A stretch of DNA of 50,187 nt from an uncultured Mediterraneibacter sp. (lineage in GTDB: Bacteria; Bacillota; Clostridia; Lachnospirales; Lachnospiraceae). The stretch covers positions 1 to 50,187 of the forward strand of contig CALWAR010000032.1 in assembly GCA_944375765.1 (NCBI GenBank). Direction: 5' to 3'. Shown piece by piece: positions 1-7,951 of the stretch (position 1 is the first letter of the stretch; every line of letters starts with the position of its first letter). The position numbers and the translations under genes were made by a program. Below the pieces are notes generated by a model that had not been told where the DNA came from, ran no database searches, and saw nothing but the letters and a program-made list of their open reading frames with translations.

Positions 1-52
1 TCTGGATATATAGTTTCTGACCAGTCCTATATCGGGGAATGGTCTGTTAAGG

Positions 53-94
53 TTACCCTTTTTGCTCTGTTGTAATAAATTTAACTTTTTTCAT
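53..94 (-). pseudogene. Short ORF start behind the XRE gene, probably a broken gene
   Basis: On the minus strand, 40 nt behind the XRE stop, a good ribosome binding site (AAGAGGTGAT) precedes an ATG that opens only 13 codons before a stop. A one-base shift at a run of five A's (about 59-63) would open a frame that continues to the left edge. It may be the decayed or frameshifted start of a gene partnered with the XRE regulator. No family can be assigned from so little sequence. Confidence 0.2.
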
Positions 95-133
95 ATCACC
101 TCTTGACATTTCTTAGCTGGACTTTCATGGTGT

Positions 134-361
134 TTAAGCTTCTGGGTTACTCTGAAAATCGACTATTAGATTGTATCCCATAGCAGAAAGGATTCTTTCT
201 GCATCTTCAAAACCGAAATTTTTCTTGTTTAATATTTTGGTTAGTCCTTGCGGTTTGATGTTCATTTTATCGGCAATTTCACGTTGAGATATCCTGTTTT
301 CGAGCATGAGCTTTTTTATTTCAATAACAATTTGCTCATTATCTTTGTATATTATTGGCAT
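134..361 (-). CDS. XRE/Cro-type helix-turn-helix regulator
   Basis: This 75-residue protein is essentially a single Cro/CI-type HTH. Residues 10-60 hold the pattern LxxNRISQREIADKMNI followed by QGLTKILNKK, where the recognition helix is expected. There is no extra sensor domain. The start is ATG at 361 with GCGAGG upstream on the minus strand. A strong promoter (TTGATT, 17 bp, TATAAT at 386-414) lies directly upstream and overlaps an inverted repeat, so autorepression is likely. Proteins of this size are usually phage/ICE repressors or toxin-antitoxin antitoxins. The neighbouring sequence is mobile-element debris, which fits either role; no partner toxin is intact. Confidence 0.8.
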   Translation of the reverse strand: MPIIYKDNEQIVIEIKKLMLENRISQREIADKMNIKPQGLTKILNKKNFGFEDAERILSAMGYNLIVDFQSNPEA

Positions 362-385
362 AATGACGCCTCGCTTTCTGTTTTG

Positions 386-418
386 ATTATAACGATAAGC
401 AGGTTATAAATCAACCTG
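386..418 (-). promoter_or_regulatory. Promoter and operator of the XRE gene
   Basis: Reading leftward, TTGATT (409-414) and TATAAT (386-391) are separated by 17 bp. An inverted repeat, CAGGTT-N7-AACCTG (400-418), covers the -35 box. A second copy of the same site lies at 462-479. Autoregulation by the adjacent HTH protein is inferred. Confidence 0.65.
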
Positions 419-461
419 TTAAACATAAAAATAATAAAAAAATAAAAAAAGCATTACAAAA

Positions 462-498
462 GAGTTGATATATAACCTCAAAAGGGTTATGATATAAT
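462..498 (+). promoter_or_regulatory. Divergent promoter with a second operator copy
   Basis: GAGTTGATATATAACCTC (462-479) matches the reverse complement of the first operator at about 15 of 18 positions. It includes a possible -35 (TTGATA, 466-471), and an extended -10 (TGATATAAT) ends at 498. ATAACC-N7-GGTTAT (472-490) forms an additional inverted repeat. The promoter points right, into 499-653, where I see no credible gene; the original target was probably lost with the phage or ICE genes that survive only as fragments. Confidence 0.5.
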
Positions 499-653
499 CA
501 AAATAAAGGTAAGGCAAACGAACAGACCGAAAAGCTGCGAAGCTGTGTGTTTTCAATGGGTTTAGTGCGAATTATTTTTACCTGTCAGAACTGAAAATGG
601 GATATGTCACTGCATAATTTCAGGCAGTTCTTTTCAGCAGAGGTATCTTTGAT

Positions 654-752
654 TTACTTTAAATGACTTCTTCGGGTTACATATTCAATGAGAGCATCTT
701 TAGAGATCTGCCAGCGGTTTCCTTCCCGGATAAGATTAAGTAGAGCGTTGTA
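654..752 (-). pseudogene. Remnant of an excisionase-like HTH protein (C-terminal end)
   Basis: A minus-strand frame of about 32 codons encodes a peptide containing LIREGNRWQISKDALIEYV and then ends at a natural stop (654-656). An in-frame stop lies immediately upstream (753-755). The GNRW(x)I(x)K/R pattern followed by an amphipathic helix is how MerR/Xis-type HTH_17 proteins end, just after the recognition wing. The N-terminal half is absent. It is too short for the ORF track and is best read as a fossil of an element's excisionase. Confidence 0.45.
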
Positions 753-758
753 TTACAA

Positions 759-1025
759 ATGCTATACTGGCTAATGAAGCTGGAAAGCTGGGTGAAAGCA
801 GATAAAATTCAGGAGTGCACATTTCTATTTGCGTTATATGAGCGTTTTAAGTATCATCAGCGCAGGCAGGAGATTCTTGCGGAGAATGAGCATTACCGGG
901 TATCCTGGAAAACCGTGAGCTGCAACCGTCTGGACGGGAAACGCCTAAAGGAAGAACAGCCGGAGATTTATGAGAAATACCGCAGGGAGCCGGTGAGCCG
1001 ACGGTTTACGGTTAAAGCGGCATAA
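759..1025 (+). pseudogene. C-terminal remnant of a YqaJ-type phage exonuclease/recombinase
   Basis: The 88-codon frame ends in a stretch containing WKTVSCNRLD, LKEEQPEIYEKY and SRRFTVKAA. I recognise this as the conserved C-terminus of clostridial YqaJ-like (lambda-exonuclease family) viral recombinases, normally 300 residues or more. The nuclease core (PD-(D/E)XK) is missing. The first 40 codons do not read as part of that family, and no convincing ribosome binding site precedes the ATG. I take it as a fragment left by prophage or ICE decay; the family call is from memory of the motif and needs a search. Confidence 0.4.
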
Positions 1026-1252
1026 AATAAACGGATCATGCGGGCGGCGGGGAGTCCTGCCGCCTGCGGGAAAGGAAAAATGAAGATCAGGGAGAGACTG
1101 TTATATTAGCTGATTAAAAAAGTATGGGATGCATCTTGAAATGAGAAAAAGAATCCTGTTCTGATATTGGAAAAGGGACTATGAAAAGAAAATGGGATTC
1201 GGTATAATACAGATAGAAGTCTGTAAAACGGAAAGCATGGGAAAAGAGGTGA

Positions 1253-1400
1253 CAGTATGCCAGAGGGGATTTTCAGGCAGATTCGGATATTGATATTGCG
1301 ATTATTATGAGAGAAGAAGATATAGACGAGGAAACCAAAGAGAAGTTTTTTAAGTGGTCTATAGAAAAAACATGGAACGCCAACAGGGGTGAGAGAATAT
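1253..1400 (+). pseudogene. Remnant of a MNT-type nucleotidyltransferase
   Basis: A frame that opens right after a TGA at 1250-1252 reads QYARGDFQADSDIDIAIIM. This matches the (GS)xxRGD...SDIDIAI active-site signature of minimal nucleotidyltransferases (two metal-binding Asp), followed by EEDIDEETKEKF. The N-terminal 25 or so residues, including the GS motif, are gone, and after about 45 codons the frame runs into the start of the following ATPase gene. Such enzymes are normally about 100 residues and paired with a HEPN partner. No HEPN gene is visible. Confidence 0.45.
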
Positions 1401-2757
1401 GCAAAAATATTTGGAAAGAAATGCTTATAATCAACTGCTTAAGTGGAAACAAAGAGCAAATCATGCTACTCTGGAAGTTTCAGGCGCCCGTCAGGTCGGC
1501 AAGACGTATATTGTAAATAAGTTTGCTGATGAACAGTATAAAAGGAAAATTTATATAAATCTTCTTGATTTTACGGGAGAACTTTTCCTCGAAAAATATG
1601 AAGATTTAAGAAATGAGATAAAGAATGGTCTTGTATGTGATAATCCTGTTTATGAATTGATCCGAAGAGTGAACCCGGACTTTGAAGATACGCCGGATAC
1701 TATTGTGATTATTGATGAAATACAGGAATCAGCCGCAATCTATAACCGGATTCGGGAGTTTACAAGACAACTGAAAAGCGATTTTATTATAACAGGCAGT
1801 TATCTTGGACGCATCCTGAATCGTGAATTTAAATATTCTGCGGGAGATTTGGATTCTCTGGAAATTCATACGCTGGATTTCAGAGAATTTTTGCAGGCTT
1901 TGGGAGAAGCTGATCTCTATGAAGAACTGGATTTATATGGACAGAGCACAGACGAAGTATATCAGAAATTATCCGAGTATTATAGGGTGTATACAAAGAT
2001 TGGCGGTTATCCTGCCGTTGTCCTAAGGTATTTGGAGTCAGGCTCGATAGAAGAAGCGAATACGGAACTCTTAAAAATCATTAAGCTGTTTACAAATGAG
2101 AGCAAGCGGTACTTTGATGATATACTGGACGATGAGATATACGATAATATTTTTTCCAGTGTGGCACGCGTGCTTGTGAAAGAGAAAAAAGGTTTTGACG
2201 AGGAAAGTTTCAGCGAAGAATTGCAGAATATCGTAGTAAAGGATTATTCAAGTAATATAAGCAAAGCGTCAGTAAATCGTGCGATCGACTGGCTGTACAG
2301 TTCCGGTATTATCGGTTTTGCAGGTAAGATCAAAGACTGCAATATATTGGATTTTAAACCGAAGTCACGCTGCTATTTTATGGATGTAGGTCTGACAAGC
2401 TATTTTCTGATTCACATTGGCTGTTCTGAAAGCGATGTGTCAGGAATCGTGAATGAGAACTTTGTCTTTCTTGATCTGAAAAGAAGAATTGTTCCTCCGA
2501 GTGAGATCGCGCTGGAAACCCCGGCGTTTGCTACATTGGGAGACGGAGAAGTAGATTTTTATGCGAAGTCGCTGAAAACACAGAAAACCTGCGCGATTGA
2601 AGTAAAGAGTGGAAAGAACCCAGGTAAGACGATAAAAGATATTCTGGAGAGAAAAAAAGCAGATTGTGTTATGCTGGCGAAAGGGAATACACATGGAGGT
2701 GTGAAAGATAATATATATACCATTCCGGTATATGGAATTGGAAAGTTTGATTTCTGA
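1399..2757 (+). CDS. AAA-family ATPase with DUF4143 C-terminal domain
   Basis: A 452-residue protein of the large AAA_14/DUF4143 family. A Walker A (GARQVGKTY, about residues 29-37) and Walker B (IVIIDEIQES, about 102-111) lie in the N-terminal AAA domain, followed by a sensor-like FIITGSYLGR. The C-terminal DUF4143 half carries GEVDFYAK and CAIEVKSGK, the restriction-endonuclease-like E...D...ExK pattern seen in this family. These proteins are very common in gut anaerobes, have no settled function and sit mostly in accessory regions. The start at 1399 has GGGGTGAG upstream. It appears complete and is not obviously co-transcribed with anything except possibly the next small gene. Confidence 0.85.
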   Translation: MQKYLERNAYNQLLKWKQRANHATLEVSGARQVGKTYIVNKFADEQYKRKIYINLLDFTGELFLEKYEDLRNEIKNGLVCDNPVYELIRRVNPDFEDTPDTIVIIDEIQESAAIYNRIREFTRQLKSDFIITGSYLGRILNREFKYSAGDLDSLEIHTLDFREFLQALGEADLYEELDLYGQSTDEVYQKLSEYYRVYTKIGGYPAVVLRYLESGSIEEANTELLKIIKLFTNESKRYFDDILDDEIYDNIFSSVARVLVKEKKGFDEESFSEELQNIVVKDYSSNISKASVNRAIDWLYSSGIIGFAGKIKDCNILDFKPKSRCYFMDVGLTSYFLIHIGCSESDVSGIVNENFVFLDLKRRIVPPSEIALETPAFATLGDGEVDFYAKSLKTQKTCAIEVKSGKNPGKTIKDILERKKADCVMLAKGNTHGGVKDNIYTIPVYGIGKFDF

Positions 2758-2810
2758 ATGAGGGGAATCGTCCGGAAAATTCGTTACGTTGTTAAAGGAG
2801 GATGTTAATA

Positions 2811-3110
2811 ATGCCAGAGTCAAAAAAGCGGCAGGAAAAGTTTGAAAGATTCTGGAAACTGATTCAGAACCGGGCTGAAAAGGAAGAATCGAGATTCTTC
2901 ATGGAATGTGGAGAGGGCAGAGAATTTGAAACAGATGAGATGTTCGGGGAAGATATTTCCGGGTGGCTGGTTCCCGGGGATCAGGCGGATGATTTCAATA
3001 AGGAGTGGAGAAAAGAGGTTCCACATTTAGATGCCTGGGCGGATTGTGTTTGCATTGCAGAGTGGACTCGGTCAGGTGATCAGATAGATGTACATTTCAT
3101 GAGATATTGA
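2811..3110 (+). CDS. Small hypothetical protein
   Basis: A 99-residue soluble, acidic protein with no membrane segment. The N-terminus is a charged helix (KKRQEKFERFWKLI), and the C-terminal half has several Trp and two Cys. The start is placed at the second ATG (2811), because the strong AAAGGAGG (2794-2801) is 9 nt from it and abuts the upstream ATG at 2802. I do not recognise the family. It lies 53 nt behind the ATPase gene and may share its transcript. Confidence 0.6.
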   Translation: MPESKKRQEKFERFWKLIQNRAEKEESRFFMECGEGREFETDEMFGEDISGWLVPGDQADDFNKEWRKEVPHLDAWADCVCIAEWTRSGDQIDVHFMRY

Positions 3111-3177
3111 TGCTGCTCATTATGGCATTGCTGACATTCTTTTCACGTTTATCAGATAGTGCTTTGAGGCATAGAAA

Positions 3178-3212
3178 ACCACCCTCTAAACTTTAGACGG
3201 TTTCAGGGTGGT
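3178..3212 (+). terminator. Hairpin behind the small gene, possible terminator
   Basis: ACCACCCT (3178-3185) pairs with AGGGTGGT (3205-3212), and an inner TCTAAA/TTTAGA extends the fold. Only a mixed AATTCTATT follows, so termination is plausible but not strong. The rest of 3111-3291 shows no gene. Confidence 0.4.
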
Positions 3213-3291
3213 AATTCTATTAGATTCCTAAAGACCTCCCCGTCTATGATTGATAAATCCATTTTCGCATATGTTGTATAAAAAAGCTTCG

Positions 3292-3321
3292 TTGACACGA
3301 GATATGGTATTAGATTATAAT
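3292..3321 (+). promoter_or_regulatory. Promoter of the permease/CoADR/YedE group
   Basis: TTGACA (3292-3297) and TATAAT (3316-3321) are spaced by 18 bp, about 105 nt before the permease ATG. The leader contains CCCTGT/ACAGGG and other short inverted repeats but matches no riboswitch or T-box I know. Confidence 0.65.
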
Positions 3322-3426
3322 AAGAGCAATGACCCTGTCGGCTCCTGCCATACAGGGCCCGCAATGCTGCCATGCCGGATACACTGGCTGATCCTGCATG
3401 CATTTTAATATAACGGAGGCTTAAAT

Positions 3427-4767
3427 ATGCAGAAAAAACTTGGCGCCGGCGAGGTCTTTGCCATTCTTCTCGGTGCGATCATAGGATGGGGTTCTTTCAT
3501 GCTCCCGGGAAGCCAGTTCCTTTATAATTCCGGTGTGATCAATACGTCGATCGGCCTGTTTTGCGGAACGATGGCGATCATTGTCATCGAGAGGAGTTAC
3601 TGGTACATGCTCCAGCAGGACATTGACGAGGGCGGAGAATTTTCCTACATACTGATCTTCATGGGCAGGAAAAATGCTTTTATTGTCGGATGGTTCCTGT
3701 TTCTTGCTTACTTAAGCCTTGTACCTCTGAACGCAACGGCTTTTCCGCTCGTGATAGATAAGCTTTTCCCGGGGATCCTGAACGTCGGATATCTCTATAC
3801 TATTGCCGGAGATCCGATCTATCTGGGCGAGGCGCTGGTTTCGGTCCTGATCATCCTGTTCTTCATGGCGTTGAACCTGAAAGGGATCAAACAGTCGGGC
3901 AAGGCTCAGTTTGTGATCGTGGCCGCTCTTGTCATCTGCGTCCTTGCTGTGTTTGTTGCGATGCTCTTCCGGGCTGATATGGAGACTTTCCGTGAAAATT
4001 ATATCGACAACAACAGCTTTAATCTTGGACAGGTTCTTCAGGTTGTGGCGATTACGCCGTTTCTGTTCATCGGATTTGACGCGGTCCCTCAGCTTGTAAA
4101 GGATATGGGGATCAGCAGACGCAAGGCGTCCCTGATGGCGGTGACTTCACTGCTGATCGGGATGGGCTGTTATATACTTTTAAATTTTACTACGGCGCTT
4201 GCATACGGTCCTGAAGAGGCGAAATCTCTGGACTGGGCTCTGGGAAGCGGAGTGCTCGAACATCTGGGGCTGATCGGATTTCTCATGCTCGTCATAGCGC
4301 TGGGAAGCGCCGTGTCCGGCGGGATCAACGGATTCATGATCTGCTCGACAAAACTGATCTGTTCTATGGGGAGGCAGAACATCCTGCCGCGCCAGGTCGG
4401 CAGGATCACAGAACGCGGAATCCTGAGAAATGCGATCCTTGCTGTTTCGGCGATCAGCATATTTGCCTGCTTTTTCGGCAGGGAAGTGGTTATCTGGATC
4501 GTAGATATGTGCTCTTTTGGCGCGGCGGTTACTTATTTTTATGTGTGCCTGAATACCTGCCGGATCGCCAAAAGCAAACCTGACCGGATCCTGGGGATCA
4601 TCGGAGCCATGCTCGCTTTTCTGTTCATGCTCCTGCTCATCGTCCCATCCAGCCCGGCAGCGCTGAGTACGCCGGCGCTGATCTTTCTCAGTGTCTGGAT
4701 CGCCGTGGGGGCATACTTCTTTATCCGTATGTCGCTGGCTGATAAAAGAAAGCAGAGCAGATCATAA
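3427..4767 (+). CDS. APC-superfamily amino acid permease
   Basis: A 446-residue protein with about 12 hydrophobic segments. The first holds LLGAIIGWGSFMLPG, the unwound TM1 substrate-binding motif of APC transporters. FLFIGFDAVPQ in the middle matches the conserved TM6 region. It is expected to import an amino acid or related amine by cation symport or exchange. The substrate is not readable, but the next two genes handle low-molecular-weight thiols and sulfur, so a sulfur amino acid (for example cystine or cysteine) is a reasonable guess. The start ATG has CGGAGG 7-8 nt upstream, and a strong promoter is present. The next gene begins 40 nt after the stop. Confidence 0.8.
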   Translation: MQKKLGAGEVFAILLGAIIGWGSFMLPGSQFLYNSGVINTSIGLFCGTMAIIVIERSYWYMLQQDIDEGGEFSYILIFMGRKNAFIVGWFLFLAYLSLVPLNATAFPLVIDKLFPGILNVGYLYTIAGDPIYLGEALVSVLIILFFMALNLKGIKQSGKAQFVIVAALVICVLAVFVAMLFRADMETFRENYIDNNSFNLGQVLQVVAITPFLFIGFDAVPQLVKDMGISRRKASLMAVTSLLIGMGCYILLNFTTALAYGPEEAKSLDWALGSGVLEHLGLIGFLMLVIALGSAVSGGINGFMICSTKLICSMGRQNILPRQVGRITERGILRNAILAVSAISIFACFFGREVVIWIVDMCSFGAAVTYFYVCLNTCRIAKSKPDRILGIIGAMLAFLFMLLLIVPSSPAALSTPALIFLSVWIAVGAYFFIRMSLADKRKQSRS

Positions 4768-4807
4768 CAGTCTGCTTTACTTAATATAATCCAAAGGAGG
4801 AAAACAA

Positions 4808-6496
4808 ATGAAATATGTAGTTGTTGGAGGAGTGGCAGGCGGAGCAAGTACAGCGGCCCGTCTGAGACGACTGGATGAACAGGCGGAGATCATTATGTTT
4901 GAAAAAGGACCTCACGTATCATTTTCAAACTGCTGTCTGCCGTATCGTCTGAGCGAACAGGTAAACGCCAACGATAAGCTCGTACTGATGAGCCCGGAAC
5001 AGTTTGCGTGCCAGTACAATATCGAGGCGCGCGTCTCCAATGAAGTGCTCTCGATCGACAGAGCCGGGAAAAAAGTCAGAGTAAAGAATCTTGCGGACGG
5101 GAAAGAATATGAGGAAAGCTATGACAAGCTGATCCTTGCGCCCGGTGCAAATGCCATCATACCAAATGTAAAAGGCATTGAAAGCGCAAATATTTTTGTC
5201 GTTAAAAATGTTGTTGACATTGCAAAGCTGTATTCTTTCCTGAAAGAAAAAGATGTGAAGAAAGTCTCTGTAGTCGGAGGCGGGTTCATTGGCGTCGAGG
5301 TGGCCGAAAATCTGACAGACGCAGGATACAAGGTGTCTCTTGTCGAGGCAATGCCTCAGATCCTGAGGACGTATGACTATGACATGGTCCAGATCCTCCA
5401 CAAAGAAATGATGGACAAGGGCATTGACCTGTTCCTGGGCGACAAAGCGGTAGAGTTCAGAGGCTCTGATCTGGCTCTGGAATCAGGGAAAGTCGTTGAG
5501 GGAGAAGCTGTCGTCATGGCTGTCGGCGTGACGCCCGATTCCCGGCTGGCGAAAGACGCCGGCCTCGAATTAAACAGCCGCGGGGCGATCAAAGTGGATC
5601 CAAACTATCGTACAAGCGATCCTGACATTTATGCCGTCGGCGATGCGATCGAGGTGTTCAATGCACTGACGCATAAACCGACGATGCTTCCGCTTGCAGG
5701 CCCTGCTCAGAAAGAGGCAAGGGCCGCGGCAGACCACATCTATGGGCGGCCGGTGCGAAACACCGGATTTATCGGCTCAAGCTGCATCAAAGTATTTGAC
5801 TACAATGCGGCGAGCACGGGGCTTACAGCCGCACAGTGCGAAGACGAAGGGATCAGCTATGACATTGCATATGTGATTCCGCAGGACAGAGTGGGACTTA
5901 TGCCGGGAAGCTGCCCGCTCCACTACAAACTGATCTATGAAGTTCCCACAGGCAGGGTGCTCGGGGCGCAGGCGATCTCAAAAGGAGACGCGGCGAAACG
6001 GATCGATATTGTCGCAACACTGATCAAGTTCGGCGGCACAGTGGATGATCTCCGGGATCTTGAGCTCTGCTATGCGCCTCCGTTTTCAACGGCAAAGGAC
6101 GCCGGAAACCATGCAGGTCTGGTCGCATGCAATCTGCTCCAGGGCGTTTTCCGCCAGGTACGCGTTGATCAGGTAAGAGATCTGGTGGAAGCCGGGGCAT
6201 ATATCATCGATGTAAGGGAAGAGAATGAATACGCGCAAGGCCACATCACGACGGCGGTCAATGTCCCGCTCAGCCAGATCAGACAGCGTATGGATGAGAT
6301 CCCGAAAGACCGTCCGGTCTACCTCCACTGCAGAAGCTCACAGAGAAGCTACAATGCGCTCCTTGCTCTGCAGGGACATGGCTTTGACAATATTTACAAT
6401 ATTTCCGGAAGTTTTCTCGGATTGTGCTTCTATGAATACTTCAATGATGTGAAGCAGGATCGCAAACCTGTTGTCACGGCCTACAATTTTAACTGA
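4808..6496 (+). CDS. CoA-disulfide reductase fused to a rhodanese domain
   Basis: A 562-residue FAD/NAD(P)H-dependent disulfide reductase. Residues 1-30 hold the FAD Rossmann motif (GGVAGGASTAARLRR). SFSNCCLPY near residue 40 places the redox Cys of the CoADR/Nox family. VVGGGFIGVE near 155 is the NAD(P)H fold and IYAVGDA near 275 the second FAD contact. Residues from about 465 form a rhodanese domain with its catalytic Cys in LHCRSSQRS. Fusions of this kind reduce CoA disulfides, persulfides or polysulfides. Length fits full CoADR-Rhd. AAAGGAGG sits 6-7 nt before the start. It lies between a permease and a YeeE/YedE transporter, which supports a role in sulfane-sulfur handling. Confidence 0.88.
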   Translation: MKYVVVGGVAGGASTAARLRRLDEQAEIIMFEKGPHVSFSNCCLPYRLSEQVNANDKLVLMSPEQFACQYNIEARVSNEVLSIDRAGKKVRVKNLADGKEYEESYDKLILAPGANAIIPNVKGIESANIFVVKNVVDIAKLYSFLKEKDVKKVSVVGGGFIGVEVAENLTDAGYKVSLVEAMPQILRTYDYDMVQILHKEMMDKGIDLFLGDKAVEFRGSDLALESGKVVEGEAVVMAVGVTPDSRLAKDAGLELNSRGAIKVDPNYRTSDPDIYAVGDAIEVFNALTHKPTMLPLAGPAQKEARAAADHIYGRPVRNTGFIGSSCIKVFDYNAASTGLTAAQCEDEGISYDIAYVIPQDRVGLMPGSCPLHYKLIYEVPTGRVLGAQAISKGDAAKRIDIVATLIKFGGTVDDLRDLELCYAPPFSTAKDAGNHAGLVACNLLQGVFRQVRVDQVRDLVEAGAYIIDVREENEYAQGHITTAVNVPLSQIRQRMDEIPKDRPVYLHCRSSQRSYNALLALQGHGFDNIYNISGSFLGLCFYEYFNDVKQDRKPVVTAYNFN

Positions 6497-6510
6497 CAAA
6501 CAACGGCGTC

Positions 6511-6530
6511 AGCCTGCCGGATGGCGGGCT
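6511..6530 (+). promoter_or_regulatory. Intergenic hairpin between reductase and transporter
   Basis: AGCC-T-GCC pairs with GGC-G-GGCT around a GGAT loop. No T tract follows, so it may stabilise or partially attenuate the mRNA between the two genes rather than terminate it. Confidence 0.3.
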
Positions 6531-6569
6531 GGCTGCCAAAAAACAGAAAGATAAAGGAATGAAAGGAAA

Positions 6570-7862
6570 ATGAAAAAGATCAATAAAACAGAATTTACCA
6601 TTGGTGTTGTCATACTGGCTGCCGTTCTTCTTGCCGGCGCTGCTTTTCTGAAAGACAGCAGCCTTTTCTACCGTATGCTGGTCGGCCTGGGGCTGGGATA
6701 TGCCCTCACCCGCGCCTTGTTCGGATTCGCCGGAAGTGCGAACAGAGCCTATAATGCCGGCTCGACAAAACTTCTCAGGGCACTGACTTTTATGTTCTTT
6801 ATGAGTGCGGTCGTCACGGCTGCTCTCTGCTTTACAGGAGGAGCAGAAAACTATGGGCTCTGGATCAATCAAATCAATCTGGGGCTGATCGTCGGCGGCG
6901 TTATGTTCGGCGTCGGTATGGCTTTCTGCATGTGCTGTGCCTCCGGTCTGCTGACAGATCTCGTCGCAGGCCCCTCCAGAGCGTTTATTACCCTGTTTTT
7001 CTTTGGGGTGGGCGTTTATATCGGCTTCCCTCTTCAAGTGACACAGGGGTGGGTTACTGATACTCTGGTACACAGCTCGTCCTATGAAACAGGTGTGTTT
7101 CTTCCGGATTTCTTTAAGTTTGACGGCATGAACGGTTATCTTGGCGCCATCATCCTGACAGGTATCTTCTGCCTTATCGCGGCAGGACTTGGCAAGGCGT
7201 ATGAGAACTATCGCCGCAGATCCGGCACATACTCGGGCGTTGACACGGAAATTGAGCAGGAGAAAGAAGAGATTGAAGTCCTGCAGGATCAGTCTGTAGT
7301 CCCGGTTCTCTCAGAAACAACGGTGTATCGTTTATTCGCAAAACCATGGACATTGAAGATGGGCGCTGTTGTCATCACGATCCTGTTCGCAACCCTCATG
7401 ATCGTGACAAAAAGCGGCTGGGGCGCTTCCACACCTTACGGCCTGTGGTTCGGAAGACTGCTCATGCTCTTTGGCGTTCCGGTTGAGACTATCACCGGAT
7501 TCACGCACCAGGGCGCTGAATCTTTTACGGTTCCGTTCTTCGAAAACGGGATGAACGTGCAGAACACCTGCATCATCGTCGGTTCGCTGATCGCCAGCCT
7601 GATGATGGGTATGTTTGCGAAGCAGTTTAAAGAGGGGCTTAAGATCACGCCAAAGGAAGTGCTGCTCTATGCTGTTGGAGGCATCCTGATGGGAGTGGGC
7701 ACGCGTCTCTCCAACGGCTGTAACGTGGGCGCTCTTTACAGCCCTATCGCCAACCTATCTCTGTCCGGCTGGATCTACTTTATATTCCTGTTCGGCGGGG
7801 GAATGCTCGGAAATGCTATTAAAAAGCGCTACTTTGCACTGGGCAGGAAGCAGGGACAGTAG
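6570..7862 (+). CDS. YeeE/YedE-family membrane transporter (thiosulfate/sulfur)
   Basis: A 430-residue polytopic protein made of two YeeE/YedE repeats joined by an acidic cytoplasmic linker (about residues 215-240). Each repeat carries a Cys-containing signature: FCMCCASGLL near 115 and RLSNGCNVGALYSP near 385. Members of the family take up thiosulfate through relayed conserved cysteines, and related proteins are linked to selenium metabolism. It follows the CoADR-rhodanese gene by 73 nt in the same orientation. Together they could import and then reduce sulfane sulfur. No selD, TusA or selenium gene is in view, so a sulfur role is favoured over selenium. The upstream GAAAGG gives a moderate start signal. 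Confidence 0.8.
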   Translation: MKKINKTEFTIGVVILAAVLLAGAAFLKDSSLFYRMLVGLGLGYALTRALFGFAGSANRAYNAGSTKLLRALTFMFFMSAVVTAALCFTGGAENYGLWINQINLGLIVGGVMFGVGMAFCMCCASGLLTDLVAGPSRAFITLFFFGVGVYIGFPLQVTQGWVTDTLVHSSSYETGVFLPDFFKFDGMNGYLGAIILTGIFCLIAAGLGKAYENYRRRSGTYSGVDTEIEQEKEEIEVLQDQSVVPVLSETTVYRLFAKPWTLKMGAVVITILFATLMIVTKSGWGASTPYGLWFGRLLMLFGVPVETITGFTHQGAESFTVPFFENGMNVQNTCIIVGSLIASLMMGMFAKQFKEGLKITPKEVLLYAVGGILMGVGTRLSNGCNVGALYSPIANLSLSGWIYFIFLFGGGMLGNAIKKRYFALGRKQGQ

Positions 7863-7925
7863 TTAGTATGCATATCAAGTAAAGCGTGGGATCCTGCGCG
7901 CGAAATCAGACATGAGAATAAACGG

Positions 7926-7951
7926 CGAGCTGCTATCCTTTCAGCAGCTCG
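7926..7951 (-). terminator. Terminator overlapping the exonuclease stop codon
   Basis: A perfect 9-bp stem (7926-7934 with 7943-7951) has an 8-nt loop and is followed on the minus strand by CCGTTTATT. It overlaps the last codons of the exonuclease gene. It may also act weakly on the convergent YeeE/YedE transcript. Confidence 0.55.

Noticed and set aside
1399..2757. Part of a defence island with the Rpn and nucleotidyltransferase fragments
   Set aside because: The genes are far apart or broken, and DUF4143 ATPases are not an established defence family. No supporting neighbours.
3322..3426. T-box or SAM riboswitch before the sulfur genes
   Set aside because: Short inverted repeats are present, but no T-box sequence, specifier loop or conserved SAM-binding core could be identified.
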